A DNA stretch of 64,000 bases from Nemertoderma westbladi. Its lineage: Eukaryota; Xenacoelomorpha; Nemertodermatida; Nemertodermatidae. The notes under the pieces were generated by a model. That model was not told where the DNA came from. It was given only the letters and a program-made list of their open reading frames with translations, and made no database searches. Each line of letters starts with the position of its first letter. The stretch's first letter is position 1. The translations under genes were made by a program, and so were the position numbers. The stretch is from NCBI GenBank assembly GCA_032718475.1, contig JAUCBJ010002260.1:1-64000 (forward strand). The letters are read 5' to 3'. Positions 53,063-64,000 of this stretch are shown here, piece after piece.

Positions 53063-55805
53063 ATGGCAAACCAGGGTGTGGTATTTGCCCCGAGAGCTGA
53101 CTCGGCAAAAAAGCACCCCCCAAACCCCACTATGGATTACATTAGCAATGCGGAGGTCCGGTCACTAGAGGCCAGTGGAATTACCGGACACAATCGGCCT
53201 CACAGGCGTCAGTTAACTCCTGACCGGCTGCCTGTCTCACCCCCTACTGGAGAGAGAGCAGCCAACAATTCTTTGAGTCCCTTTCCTGATGACCTTTCTG
53301 GCCCAAACCCTGGGTCACCAGGGAGGCCAGATTGTGATGGGGAGAGGGATTCTGGAGTTGGAGGCTACTCTCATGTTCCACCCCGACCAACAAAGCCATT
53401 GGTGAATCTGAGGCAAGTCACTAGACTGGCCTCAGTAAACACCCTAACACTCGGGTCCCCAATGCGACAAGGAGAGCTGACTGCCTTGGCAGATAAGCTT
53501 TCTCTTAGCGCAGTGGGTGTTCAAGAGCACCGAATGCAGACTGGACAGACTGATGAGGTTCTGATTAAGGACATGGGGGGCGGTTGGCGACTCGCCCTCG
53601 CGTCAGCAGATGATAGTGGCAATGGTGGAATTGGTCTATTGATGAATCCAACTGCACATGCAGCATTGGACAAAATAGACCAAATCTCTAACCGCATCAT
53701 CCGTTGCCACTTCTCATGTTCTGGAAGACTGGCTAAGAAGTTTCCTAAGGTGGTTCTGATTGTGTGCTACTCTCCAACTAGTGTTGCCCCTGTAGAGGAG
53801 GTGGAAAATTTCTACCACAATCTACAAGCAGCTACTGATGGAGTGGATCAGCATGCATTCTTAACATTCCTGGGAGACTTTAATGCAAGTCTGCATCAAT
53901 CACCTACATCGCCCTGGGTCTATAGCAATAGTGTTAACCGAAATTCTGTCCATCTTCAGGATTTTATCTCTGGAAATGGATTGTTTTCGGCTGGAACCCA
54001 GTTCAAGAAGCGAACTGGAAAGCTATGGACTCATAGTGGACCCAGTGGTCACAAGTCCCAGATAGACCATATTCTGTTTCGTAGGAAATACAGGAGCTCT
54101 ATACAAGACTGTAATGCATTTACACTTCGACCCTTCTCCAGTGATCACCGCCTTATTGTGGCCAAGGTAAGACTTAGTCTGCGTGCTAGCAGAACAACGA
54201 AATCTGCCTTGCCGCGGCATGACTGGTCCTCTCTGTTGCAACAGCCAAGTGTGAGATCCAGCTTCACACTACAGCTGAGCAACAGGTATGAGGCTCTTGC
54301 CTCTGAGGCGGCAGATCACTGTGAGGGCTATACTGCCTTTACAGAAGCAGTTAAGTTAGCAGCTGCAGAAACAGTTCCTGTATACCCTCGAAACAGGAAA
54401 AGGGCCCCCTGGACTGACAACAAAATTCAGAAGTGCCGAAATGACCTTCATAAGGCGCAGAAAGAGTCCCGACTCAAACAGACTACAGCGGCCAAGAATG
54501 CAGTTAAGGCTGCATCTAGGTCCCTGAACAGGCAGTACTCTGTTAATCTACAGGAGCTAATAAACCAACAGGTTGATGCCATCAATGATGCTGACGACAG
54601 CAGGCAATCATCCCAGGCATGGAAATCGATCAATCTGCTTACTGGGCGGAAAAGCCAACCAACCACCAAGGTTAAGGCTGAATCACCAGCCGATCGCCTA
54701 AATGGTTGGAAAGCCCACTTTGAAAAGCTCCTCAATAATGACAGGGTATTGCCTGATAACTTTATAGAAGTAAAAGTGTCTGAGTCTGTACTCCCAGATA
54801 TTCCCATTGGCGATATCTCCTTTGCAGAAGTGAAGGCTGCTGCAAAGAGCATTAAGACCAATCGTGCCAGTGGAGTAGATGGTGTTCCCCCTGAGGTCTT
54901 TAAAATACCTGAGTGTTTAAAGCTCATCTATCCCATCATAGTAGACATGTACCGAACAACAAGAGTCCCACAAGAAATGAAAACAAATAAGTTGGTGCCA
55001 GTTCCCAAGAAGGGCAACCTAACACTCTATGGTTCTTTTCGGGGAATCTCATTGATCTCGATTGCTGCAAAGCTATACAATAGGATTCTATTAAATCGCA
55101 TCAGGGATCCCATTGAGAGACTGCTCCGTGGAAATCAGAATGGGTTCCGTAAAGGTCGTGGGACCATGGAGCCCATTTTGGCACTTAGAAGGATAATTGA
55201 AGAATTATCAAAAAAGAAAGACAGGCATCTGGCTGTTATCTTTGTTGACTTCTTCAAGGCCTTTGATTCAGTCTCTCGGTCACGTATGTTCAGCATACTT
55301 TCATTATATGGGATTCCTGATGAAATTATTGCAGCAATCAGATCAGTATACGATGGTTCAACAACATTTGTGTCTACTGTTGACGGTGACACAGAACCAT
55401 TTGAAGTGTTATGGGGCGTCCTCCAAGGAGACACACTTGCACCATTCTTGTTCATTATTGTGGTTGACTATGTTCTACGCATGTCCTTAGATCATCATAA
55501 TGATGATGGGGTGATGATAACTCCACCTACTGGCTCCACAAGTCGAGGAAATCCTGCCAAGTACCTAACTGATCTAGACTTTGCTGATGACTTAGGAGTA
55601 CTCTCAGAATCATTAGAGGGAGCCCAACGGCTCCTCAGCTCATTAGAACATGCTGCTTCTAGTGTTGGTCTTTTTATTAACTCCAGAAAGACCAAAATTC
55701 TGACAGTTAACTTTGAAAGTCCTCAGCAAGTCTCTGATCGGATGAGCATAAGCTCAAAGGATGGTATGCTTGAGCATGTGGACGACTTCTGTTACCTGGG
55801 ATCAT
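53063..55805 (+). pseudogene. RTE-A endonuclease-reverse transcriptase, 5' and central part
   Basis: The longest RTE ORF in the window. The first ATG is at 53063 (MANQGVVFAPRADSAK). An N-terminal Pro/Ser-rich segment of ~145 residues precedes the APE endonuclease (GVQEHRMQTGQ, FLGDFNASL, SDHRLI), then RT with FVDFFKAFDS, GVLQGDTLAPFLF and FADD. The ORF is cut at 55805 after CYLGS by insertion of another RTE; the remaining C-terminal ~185 codons lie at 61113-61667. The endonuclease and RT motifs are complete, so the copy was probably competent before the insertions. Confidence 0.88.
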
Positions 55806-58166
55806 TTCAGGTCAGGTCAGGTATTCTAGGTCATTGATCAAGAAAACTGCCACCTCCATGCAGCATAAAGGAGGTGCCACCTGTAGCTGCATAGACCCTC
55901 TTACTAGGGCAAATCTGGTCCTGTAACTAGGACCCCCTTCGTTCTGGGATAAGGACGCCCTTGGTCCTGGATTAAGGACCCATATACTTGGCTGCAGGGG
56001 TATATGGCCTGACCAGGCAGATGGTGATCTACCAATGGCTGGTCAGGAGTAGAGTGTTCTCATGTCCACTCTGAGAGCACTTCACTGCGACCTGCACCTG
56101 GCAGCAAGGGTACAGGGCATGACCCAGCAGATGAGCTGCAACAGCCAATGGTGGGTCATGTGCGCCAGAGTAGATATGGGTGATGGGCCTCATATCTGAC
56201 TCCATTGCGACACCCACCCTGTGGAATGGCAAACCAGGGTGCGGTATTTGCCCCGAGAGCTGACTCGGCAAAAAAGCACCCCCCAACCCCCACTATGGAT
56301 TACATTAGCAATGCGGAGGTCCGGCCACTAGAGGCCAGTGGAATTACCGGACATAATCGGCCTCACAGGCGTCAGTTAACTCCTGACCGGCTGCCTGTCT
56401 CACCCCCTGTCCCATGGTCACAAGTCCCAGATAGACCATATTCTGTTTCGTAGGAAATACAGGAGCTCTATACAAGACTGTAATGCATTTACACTTCGAC
56501 CCTTCTCCAGTGATCACCGCCTTATTGCGGCCAAGGTAAGACTTAGTCTACGTGCTAGCAGAACAACGAAATCTGCCTTGCCGCGGCATGACTGGTCCTC
56601 TCTGTTGCAACAGCCAAGTGTGAGATCCAGCTTCACACTACAGCTGAGCAACAGGTATGAGGCTCTTGCCTCTGAGGCGGCAGATCACTGTGAGGGCTAT
56701 ACTGCCTTTACAGAAGCAGTTAAGTTAGCAGCTGCAGAAACAGTTCCTGTATACCCTCGAAACAGGAAAAAGGCCCCCTGGACTGACAACAAAATTCAGT
56801 AGTGCCGAAATGACCTTCATAAGGCGCAGAAAGAGTCCCGACTCAAACAGACTACAGCGGCCAAGAATGCCGTTAAGGCTGCATCTAGGTCCCTGAACAG
56901 GCAGTACTCTGTTAATCTACAGGAGCTAATAAACCAACAGGTTGATGCCATCAATGATGCTGACGACAGCAGGCAATCATCCCAGGCATGGAAATCAATC
57001 AATCTGCTTACTGGGCGGAAAAGCCAACCAACCACCAAGGTTAAGGCTGAATCACCAGCCGATCGCCTCAATGGTTGGAAAGCCCACTTTGAAAAGCTCC
57101 TCAATAATGACAGGGTATTGCCTGATAATTTTATAGAAGTAAAAGTGTCTGAGTCTGTACTCCCAGATATTCCCATTGGCGATATCTCCTTTGCAGAAGT
57201 GAAGGCTGCTGCAAAGAGCATTAAGACCAATCGTGCCAGTGGAGTAGATGGTGTTCCCCCTGAGGTCTTTAAAATACCTGAGTGTTTAAAGCTCATCTAT
57301 CCCATCATAGTACCGAACAACAAGAGTCCCACAAGAAATGAAAACAAATAAGTTGGTGCCAGTTCCCAAGAAGGGCAACCTAACACTCTATGGTTCTTTT
57401 CGGGGAATCTCATTGATCTCGATTGCTGCAAAGCTATACAATAGGATTATATTAAATCGCATCAGGGATCCCATTGAGAGACTGCTCCGTGGAAATCAGA
57501 ATGGGTTTCGTAAAGGTCGTGGGACCATGGAGCCCATTTTGGCACTTAGAAGGATAATTGAAGAGTTATCAAAAAAGAAAGACAGGCATCTGGCTGTTAT
57601 CTTTGTTGACTTCTTCAAGGCCTTTGATTCAGTCTCTCGCTCACGTATGTTCAGCATACTTTCATTATATGGGATTCCTGATGAAATTATTGCAGCAATC
57701 AGATCAGTATACGATGGTTCGACAACATTTGTGTCTACTGTTGACGGTGACACAGAACCATTTGAAGTGTTATGGGGCGTCCTCCAAGGAGACACACTTG
57801 CACCATTCTTGTTCATTATTGTGGTTGACTATGTTCTACGCATGTCCTTAGATCATCATAATGATGATGGGGTGATGATAACTCCACCTACTGGCTCTAG
57901 AAGTCGAGGAAATCCTGCCAAGTACCTAACTGATCTAGACTTTGCTGATGACTTAGGAGTACTCTCAGAATCATTAGAGGGAGCCCAACGGCTCCTCAGC
58001 TCATTAGAACATGCTGCTTCTAGTGTTGGTCTTTTTATTAACTCCAGAAAGACCAAAATTCTGACCGTTAACTTTGAAAGTCCTCAGCAAGTCTCTGATC
58101 GGATGAGCATAAGCTCAAAGGATGGTATGCTTGAGCATGTGGACGACTTCTGTTACCTGGGATCAT
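55806..58166 (+). mobile_element. internally deleted RTE copy, tandem unit 1 (2361 bp)
   Basis: Begins with the family 5' end (ttcaggtcaggtcaggtatt) and carries the 5' UTR, the first ~60 codons, a ~800-bp deletion joining caccccct to the end of the endonuclease (cacaagtcccagatagacc), then the RT to the point gggatcat. A stop (cagtagtgcc) near 56800 and an 8-bp deletion near 57310 break the frame. It ends exactly where unit 2 starts. The open RT segment 57338-58198 includes the FADD motif. Confidence 0.85.
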
Positions 58167-61104
58167 TTCAGGTCAGGTCAGGTATTCTAGGTCATTGATC
58201 AAGAAAACTGCCACCTCCATGCAGCATAAAGGAGGTGCCACCTGTAGCTGCATAGACCCTCTTACTAGGGCAAATCTGGTCCTGTAACTAGGACCCCCTT
58301 CGTTCTGGGATAAGTACGCCCTTGGTCCTGGATTAAGGACCCATATACTTGGCTGCAGGGGTATATGGCCTGACCAGGCAGATGGTGATCTACCAATGGC
58401 TGGTCAGGAGTAGAGTGTTCTCATGTCCACTCTGAGAGCACTTCACTGCGACCTGCACCTGGCAGCAAGGGTACAGGGCATGACCCAGCAGATGAGCTGC
58501 AACAGCCAATGGTGGGCCATGTGCGCCAGAGTAGATATGGGTGATGGGCCTCATATCTGACTCAATTGCGACACCCACCCTGTGGAATGGCAAACCAGGG
58601 TGCGGTATTTGCCCCGAGAGCTGACTCGGCAAAAAAGCACCCCCCAACCCCCACTATGGATTACATTAGCAATGCGGAGGTCCGGCCACTAGAGGCCAGT
58701 GGAATTACCGGACATAATCGGCCTCACAGGCGTCAGTTAACTCCTGACCGGCTGCCTGTCTCACCCCCTGTCCCATGGTCACAAGTCCCAGATAGACCAT
58801 ATTCTGTTTCGTAGGAAATACAGGAGCTCTATACAAGACTGTAATGCATTTACACTTCGACCCTTCTCCAGTGATCACCGCCTTATTGCGGCCAAGGTAA
58901 GACTTAGTCTACGTGCTAGCAGAACAACGAAATCTGCCTTGCCGCGGCATGACTGGTCCTCTCTGTTGCAACAGCCAAGTGTGAGATCCAGCTTCACACT
59001 ACAGCTGAGCAACAGGTATGAGGCTCTTGCCTCTGAGGCGGCAGATCACTGTGAGGGCTATACTGCCTTTACAGAAGCAGTTAAGTTAGCAGCTGCAGAA
59101 ACAGTTCCTGTATACCCTCGAAACAGGAAAAAGGCCCCCTGGACTGACAACAAAATTCAGTAGTGCCGAAATGACCTTCATAAGGCGCAGAAAGAGTCCC
59201 GACTCAAACAGACTACAGCGGCCAAGAATGCAGTTAAGGCTGCATCTAGGTCCCTGAACAGGCAGTACTCTGTTAATCTACAGGAGCTAATAAACCAACA
59301 GGTTGATGCCATCAATGATGCTGACGACAGCAGGCAATCATCCCAGGCATGGAAATCAATCAATCTGCTTACTGGGCGGAAAAGCCAACCAACCACCAAG
59401 GTTAAGGCTGAATCACCAGCCGATCGCCTCAATGGTTGGAAAGCCCACTTTGAAAAGCTCCTCAATAATGACAGGGTATTGCCTGATAATTTTATAGAAG
59501 TAAAAGTGTCTGAGTCTGTACTCCCAGATATTCCCATTGGCGATATCTCCTTTGCAGAAGTGAAGGCTGCTGCAAAGAGCATTAAGACCAATCGTGCCAG
59601 TGGAGTAGATGGTGTTCCCCCTGAGGTCTTTAAAATACCTGAGTGTTTAAAGCTCATCTATCCCATCATAGTACCGAACAACAAGAGTCCCACAAGAAAT
59701 GAAAACAAATAAGTTGGTGCCAGTTCCCAAGAAGGGCAACCTAACACTCTATGGTTCTTTTCGGGGAATCTCATTGATCTCGATTGCTGCAAAGCTATAC
59801 AATAGGATTATATTAAATCGCATCAGGGATCCCATTGAGAGACTGCTCCGTGGAAATCAGAATGGGTTTCGTAAAGGTCGTGGGACCATGGAGCCCATTT
59901 CATAATTGAAGAGTTATCAAAAAAGAAAGACAGGCATCTGGCTGTTATCTTTGTTGACTTCTTCAAGGCCTTTGATTCAGTCTCTCGCTCACGTATGTTC
60001 AGCATACTTTCATTATATGGGATTCCTGATGAAATTATTGCAGCAATCAGATCAGTATACGATGGTTCGACAACATTTGTGTCTACTGTTGACGGTGACA
60101 CAGAACCATTTGAAGTGTTATGGGGCGTCCTCCAAGGAGACACACTTGCACCATTCTTGTTCATTATTGTGGTTGACTATGTTCTACGCATGTCCTTAGA
60201 TCATCATAATGATGATGGGGTGATGATAACTCCACCTACTGGCTCTAGAAGTCGAGGAAATCCTGCCAAGTACCTAACTGATCTAGACTTTGCTGATGAC
60301 TTAGGAGTACTCTCAGAATCATTAGAGGGAGCCCAACGGCTCCTCAGCTCATTAGAACATGCTGCTTCTAGTGTTGGTCTTTTTATTAACTCCAGAAAGA
60401 CCAAAATTCTGACCGTTAACTTTGAAAGTCCTCAGCAAGTCTCTGATCGGATGAGCATAAGCTCAAAGGATGGTATGCTTGAGCATGTGGACGACTTCTG
60501 TTACCTGGGATCATGGATCCGGAAGTCAGGTGAGGACCTTCGAATACGTAAGGGAAAGGCATGGACAGCCTTGAATAGGCTTTCCAGGATTTGGAAATCA
60601 CCGAGAATTAATCGGAAACTTAAGGTCCGATTATTTAGAGCAGCAGTAGTTCCAGTACTCCTCTACGGGAGTCCATGCTGGGCTCTAACTGCTGAGGACA
60701 CCAAATCTCTGGATGGAACATTCACAAGAATGCTACGCCGGGTTCATTGTGTCAAGTACAATGCACACATCTCCAACCAGACACTATATAACATTGGAGG
60801 TGTCTCATTGGTTCCCCCAAGCTTGACACTAGAACAAAATCGCCTCCGCTTTGCAGGACATTGCTTTCGCCGTGAGGACCAGCCAGTGCATAATCTTGTA
60901 CTTTGGCAGCCTCATGGAGTGAATAAGCATGGTGGACAGCCCATGACTTTCTTGAGACGCATCTTAAAGGACACTGGCCTTAAAGATGCGGATGATCTAG
61001 CAAATGTCATGGGTGATAGGGAGTTGTGGCGGTGCAATTTTGTTGACAAGCCGGCACAGCATTCTTAAAAATGCAGCTGCAATGCAGCATGCCGATCCTA
61101 GTAG
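58167..61104 (+). mobile_element. internally deleted RTE copy, tandem unit 2, complete to the 3' end
   Basis: Repeats unit 1 with a 2361-bp offset and almost no differences (same EN deletion, same stop, same 8-bp deletion), except for a ~13-bp deletion near 59900. It then continues past gggatcat through the C-terminal region (open frame 59995-61068) to the 3' UTR and a short tag tail at 61097-61104, followed by the rest of RTE-A. Confidence 0.85.
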
Positions 61105-61713
61105 TGGGATCATGGATCCGGAAGTCAGGTGAGGACCTTCGAATACGTAAGGGAAAGGCATGGGCAGCCTTGAATAGGCTTTCCAGGATTTGGAAGTCAC
61201 CTAGAATTAATCGGAAACTTAAGGTCCGATTATTTAGAGCAGCAGTAGTTCCAGTACTCCTCTACGGGAGTCCATGCTGGGCTCTAACTGCTGAGGACAC
61301 CAAATCTCTGGATGGCACATTCACAAGAATGCTACGCCGGGTTCATTGTGTCAAGTACAATGCACACATCTCCAACCAGACACTATATAACATTGGAGGT
61401 GTCTCATTGGTTCCCCCAAGCTTGACACTAGAACAAAATCGCCTCCGCTTTGCAGGACATTGCTTTCGCCGTGAGGACCAGCCAGTGCATAATCTTGTAC
61501 TTTGGCAGTCTCATGGAGTGAATAAGCATGGTGGACAGCCCATGACTTTCTTGAGACGCATCTTAAAGGACACTGGCCTTAAAGATGCGGATGATCTAGC
61601 AAATGTCATGGGTGATAGGGAGTTGTGGCGGTGCAATTTTGTTGACAAGCCGGCACAGCATTCTTAAAAATGCAGCTGCAATGCAGCATGCCGATCCTAG
61701 TAGTAGTAGTAGG
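61105..61713 (+). pseudogene. RTE-A C-terminal part, 3' UTR and (TAG)n tail
   Basis: Resumes at gggatcatggatccgg, duplicating the last bases before the 55805 breakpoint (gggatcat, an 8-bp target duplication). It encodes the C-terminal ~185 codons (SWIRKSGEDLRIRKGKAW to DKPAQHS), stop at 61667, short 3' UTR and TAG repeats. Confidence 0.88.
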
Positions 61714-61857
61714 ACCAGGTAGATGCACTTTATCTGTATTTACTATTAACCCGTAGTTTCTCCGATTACTATCTAATTTAGGTAATTTATTAGAAGGAAA
61801 TCTACCCAAATAGTGCCCACCCACCAGAAACATATCCAGGTCCTCCGTAGATAACAT
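61714..61857 (-). pseudogene. P2 adenain-like protease, N-terminal part
   Basis: Minus strand, ATG at 61857: LSTEDLDMFLVGGHYLGRF, PSNKLPKLDSN and YGLIVNTDKVHLPG. The order (short N-terminal helix, F-x-G-x-F-P-S-x-x-L-P, I-V-N-x-D, P-G before the catalytic His) is that of adenain-type proteases. It is cut at the RTE-A 3' end; the C-terminal part is at 37588-37899. Upstream DNA beyond 61857 should be the P2 flank or promoter. Confidence 0.8.
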
Positions 61858-61886
61858 ACTTAATCGATATTTCTTTGCTGCTATAG

Positions 61887-62280
61887 AGAGAATTTTAATT
61901 AGCTAATGTGATTCCTTATATTTTTGATGGACAGACTGACAGACAGACCAACAGACCGACAGGCAGTGTGCATAGGGTCAAAAGTGAAAACTGACAGCGG
62001 AAATGAAATCCTTGACCAGGAAAACCCCCGTAGCGAGAATTTTAATTAGCTAATGTGATTCCTTATACTTTTGACGGACAGACTGACAGACAGACCGACA
62101 GACAGACCGACAGACAGACCGACAGACAGTCTGGATAGGGTCAAAAGTGAAAACTGACAGCGGAAATTAAATCCTTGACAAGGAAAACCCCCATAGCTAG
62201 AATGTTAGTAGATTTTATCTTTCTAAAGTCTTGACAGACAAACTGACAGAAATACTGACAGACTTCAGAAATTCATTAAT
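61887..62280. repeat. tandem repeat with (gacagacagacc)n
   Basis: A ~150-160 bp unit starting gagaattttaattagctaat and containing ggacagactgacagacagac and gggtcaaaagtgaaaactga occurs at 61892 and 62035, with a decayed third unit to 62265. The second unit has an expanded (gacagacagacc) array. Confidence 0.85.
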
Positions 62281-64000
62281 TACAGTTGGGCTATTGGGGG
62301 TTTGAATAATTTACAGTTAGGTACCGATAGGGTTAAGATATATATATTAGATAATATATATATACCCCCACACTTTCGTGAGTGTTCCTGCTATGTGGCA
62401 GGTATCCCAAGGCACTTGATAGCACTCATAAGAACTACATAAAGACTTGCCGTGGCATCTTCAGGTTAGCCTCCTGATAAACAACCGCGACCTCTATACT
62501 AACAGCAGAACTGTTGAACAGACCAATACCCGTTAATATCCTTCTGTCAACCTAATGAGCTCTCGCCTAACCAATAAGACACAAAGACTGCTCTACTGTT
62601 AAGTAAAGGGGATCAGGAGCGTGCTATTACTAAATTGTAAAGGTTGCTAAATACAAAACCGCTACTTACCGTTAGATGGCGCTAATCTGCCGTCCGCTAA
62701 TATATTTTACTAAATTTACACAACTCCTGCAAAATCGCTTGTTCCTTTCTCTACCGATCGCTCGATAGAGAGCTAACTGTTCGAATCTATGAGCCACGCG
62801 GGAATAACCAAAACAATAAACCCGAGTCGGCTCCCTAAGCTTACTTAAGACGAGTGCGAGAGGCCTTGCACTCAGAGTATTCTTACGCCTAATTCTATCA
62901 CTATTAAAACACGCTATTGTCTACGTCTTTCTAATCGCGAATACTGGGGGTTCCCTAACGTAATGTGTGAATGCGAGAATATTTAAATAATCAAAATGAT
63001 ACAGTAATTGTTTCTACGTGGATAGTACCACTCTGGGTCTAAACTTGCCTACCGCTGGCTTTAGGCCAGCAAATTACTAGTGTGTTGTGCGTACCGAATA
63101 GTGCGATCTAGCTGATTGCCCGCTAATGCAAATAACCGCTCAGCGTGAATAGTTTACGGTACTCTAATTATTACCTTAGCTACTCTCCGCTATGCTGCGT
63201 ACTAATTCTTAATTTTTACTAATCAATTACAGTCACAAATATTTAACAGCGTACTAATTACTAAGAGTTCCAGAATACGTAATTCTAATTTATCACGCAA
63301 CAGGTTTCGCTAGTAATAACCTAAATTGCCGTATTACTTTGACCTAATCAGTAACTAATTGTTGTAACTAAGAAATAGAAATCAATCAAAGAGAAAAGAG
63401 CGCCTACCTAAACATTCACAATCATAGGCACACTTCAGTAACACACCAATCAGCGTCAGCAATCACAGTTCGCAATTATGCAGTTAACTACTGTATAGCC
63501 CACAATTATGCGACTCACTATTCGTACTCCACACTCAACGTTGTAATACGCGCAGGCCTCTCCCGGATACATCTAGGATTCCTAACTAACCCGATTCCTG
63601 CCCCCCTAATACTAAATAGAGACAAAACCTGGATCATCAGCCCCCTAGTTACTGTATCGGCGAATGGTCTGCGTGTTACAATGCAAATTGCCCGCCCGCA
63701 ACGGTGACCCCCGCCAGCGTTGCCCGTCTTTGAATCCTCCGCTCTCCCTAGTCGCTCAACCCCCCGATGTGCCCACCGCCCACTGGCACCTTAGCCCTCC
63801 ATCATGCTAATAGCTACCGTAGCGGCGCATGCAAATCACAAAGTCTGACAGTCTCAGAAATCCCTTAGGATTATTGCGCAGAAAGAAATCACATAGAACC
63901 ATTAATCAAAAGGTAGAAATCATAGTTCCAGTTGTAATTAGCAGTAATCGAAGGAATTAATTGAGAAACACAATCAAAAGTAATCGCACTAGCAAAGCAT
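62281..64000. other. gene-free flank
   Basis: No ORF, transposon motif or RNA gene is recognised. Simple (ta)n near 62340-62365; otherwise complex, slightly more GC-rich sequence. It could be intron or intergenic DNA. Confidence 0.5.

Larger units (their letters stand above)
37900..61713 (+). mobile_element. RTE-A: RTE retrotransposon hosting P1 and further RTE copies
   Basis: The element's own pieces are 37900-38080 (5' UTR), 52900-55805 and 61105-61713. The 5' UTR piece matches the uninterrupted 5' UTR of the copy at 55920-56080. A 6-bp repeat ACCAGG at 37894-37899 and 61714-61719 marks the target duplication in the P2 protease gene. The 3' end is the family 3' UTR plus (TAG)n at 61699-61713. 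The first ~20 bp after 37900 are a small duplication (ctagggcaa words) and not family sequence. Confidence 0.85.
24985..61857. mobile_element. P2: old Polinton-like element, fragmented by later insertions
   Basis: The element's own sequence is 24985-26065, 31434-37899 and 61714-61857, with the right boundary unknown beyond 61857. The rest is Gypsy (26066-31433) and RTE plus P1 (37900-61713). Genes that tie it together are an adenain-like protease (minus), a protein-primed polymerase B N-terminal half (plus), and a first gene related to the 570-aa ORF of P1. No integrase or packaging ATPase is visible. All genes are broken. The gene orientation differs from P1, so P2 is either rearranged or a separate lineage. 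Confidence 0.65.

Noticed and set aside
61870-62280. CRISPR-like array from the regular gacagacagacc repeats
   Set aside because: A simple microsatellite within a two-unit tandem repeat, no unique spacers, eukaryotic context.

Overview
The window is eukaryotic, most likely from a marine-type invertebrate. There are no bacterial operons, and long AT-rich non-coding stretches are filled with nested, mostly broken transposable elements: RTE-clade non-LTR retrotransposons with a (TAG)n tail, BEL/Pao and Ty3/Gypsy LTR elements, an L2/CR1-like relic and Polinton/Maverick-type DNA elements. The taxon cannot be fixed from the sequence. I see no confident multi-exon host gene. The best candidate for a non-transposon gene is a small single-exon Ly6/uPAR-like secreted protein at 22988-23527.

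Layout. 1-14215: non-coding DNA with MITE-like palindromes, a diverged 0.5-kb repeat present twice in opposite orientation (277-772 and 13373-14215), two large RTE copies (3686-6605 and 7458-9897), two short 3' RTE stubs with clear target duplications, and a Ty3/Gypsy pol relic. 14216-22472: one BEL/Pao element with a truncated 5' LTR, a deletion that removed gag and the start of pol, a frameshifted pol, and an unusual extra ORF between pol and the 3' LTR that combines an exonuclease-like region with zinc knuckles. 22473-24960: the Ly6-like gene and a short reverse-transcriptase relic. 24985-37899 plus 61714-61857: an old Polinton-like element (called P2 here) on which everything downstream is layered. 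61860-64000: tandem repeats and DNA in which I recognise nothing.

Nesting. P2 carries a first gene (25160 onward), a protein-primed DNA polymerase B N-terminal half, a TBP-like pseudogene, a two-part unknown gene and an adenain-like protease. A nearly intact Ty3/Gypsy element (26066-31433, two 254-bp LTRs differing at one position, target duplication AACCG) sits inside the first gene. An RTE element (37900-61713) sits inside the protease gene, so its two ends now lie about 24 kb apart. A second Polinton-type element (P1, 38081-52893, 14.8 kb) sits inside the 5' UTR of that RTE, with a perfect 6-bp target duplication TTCTCA, AG...CT termini and large terminal hairpins. Further internally deleted RTE copies sit inside the 3' half of the same RTE and have been tandemly amplified with a 2361-bp period.

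The most interesting object is P1. It is a mosaic of two related genomes fused head-to-tail, bounded by terminal palindromes (a perfect 118-bp arm at the right end). It carries a 570-aa ORF with no obvious relative, three partial copies of a zinc-finger/polymerase B gene, a protease C-terminus, a tandemly amplified 81-aa ORF and an internal copy of its terminal repeat. The integrase and packaging ATPase expected for Polintons were not found in P1 or P2, so P1 looks non-autonomous.
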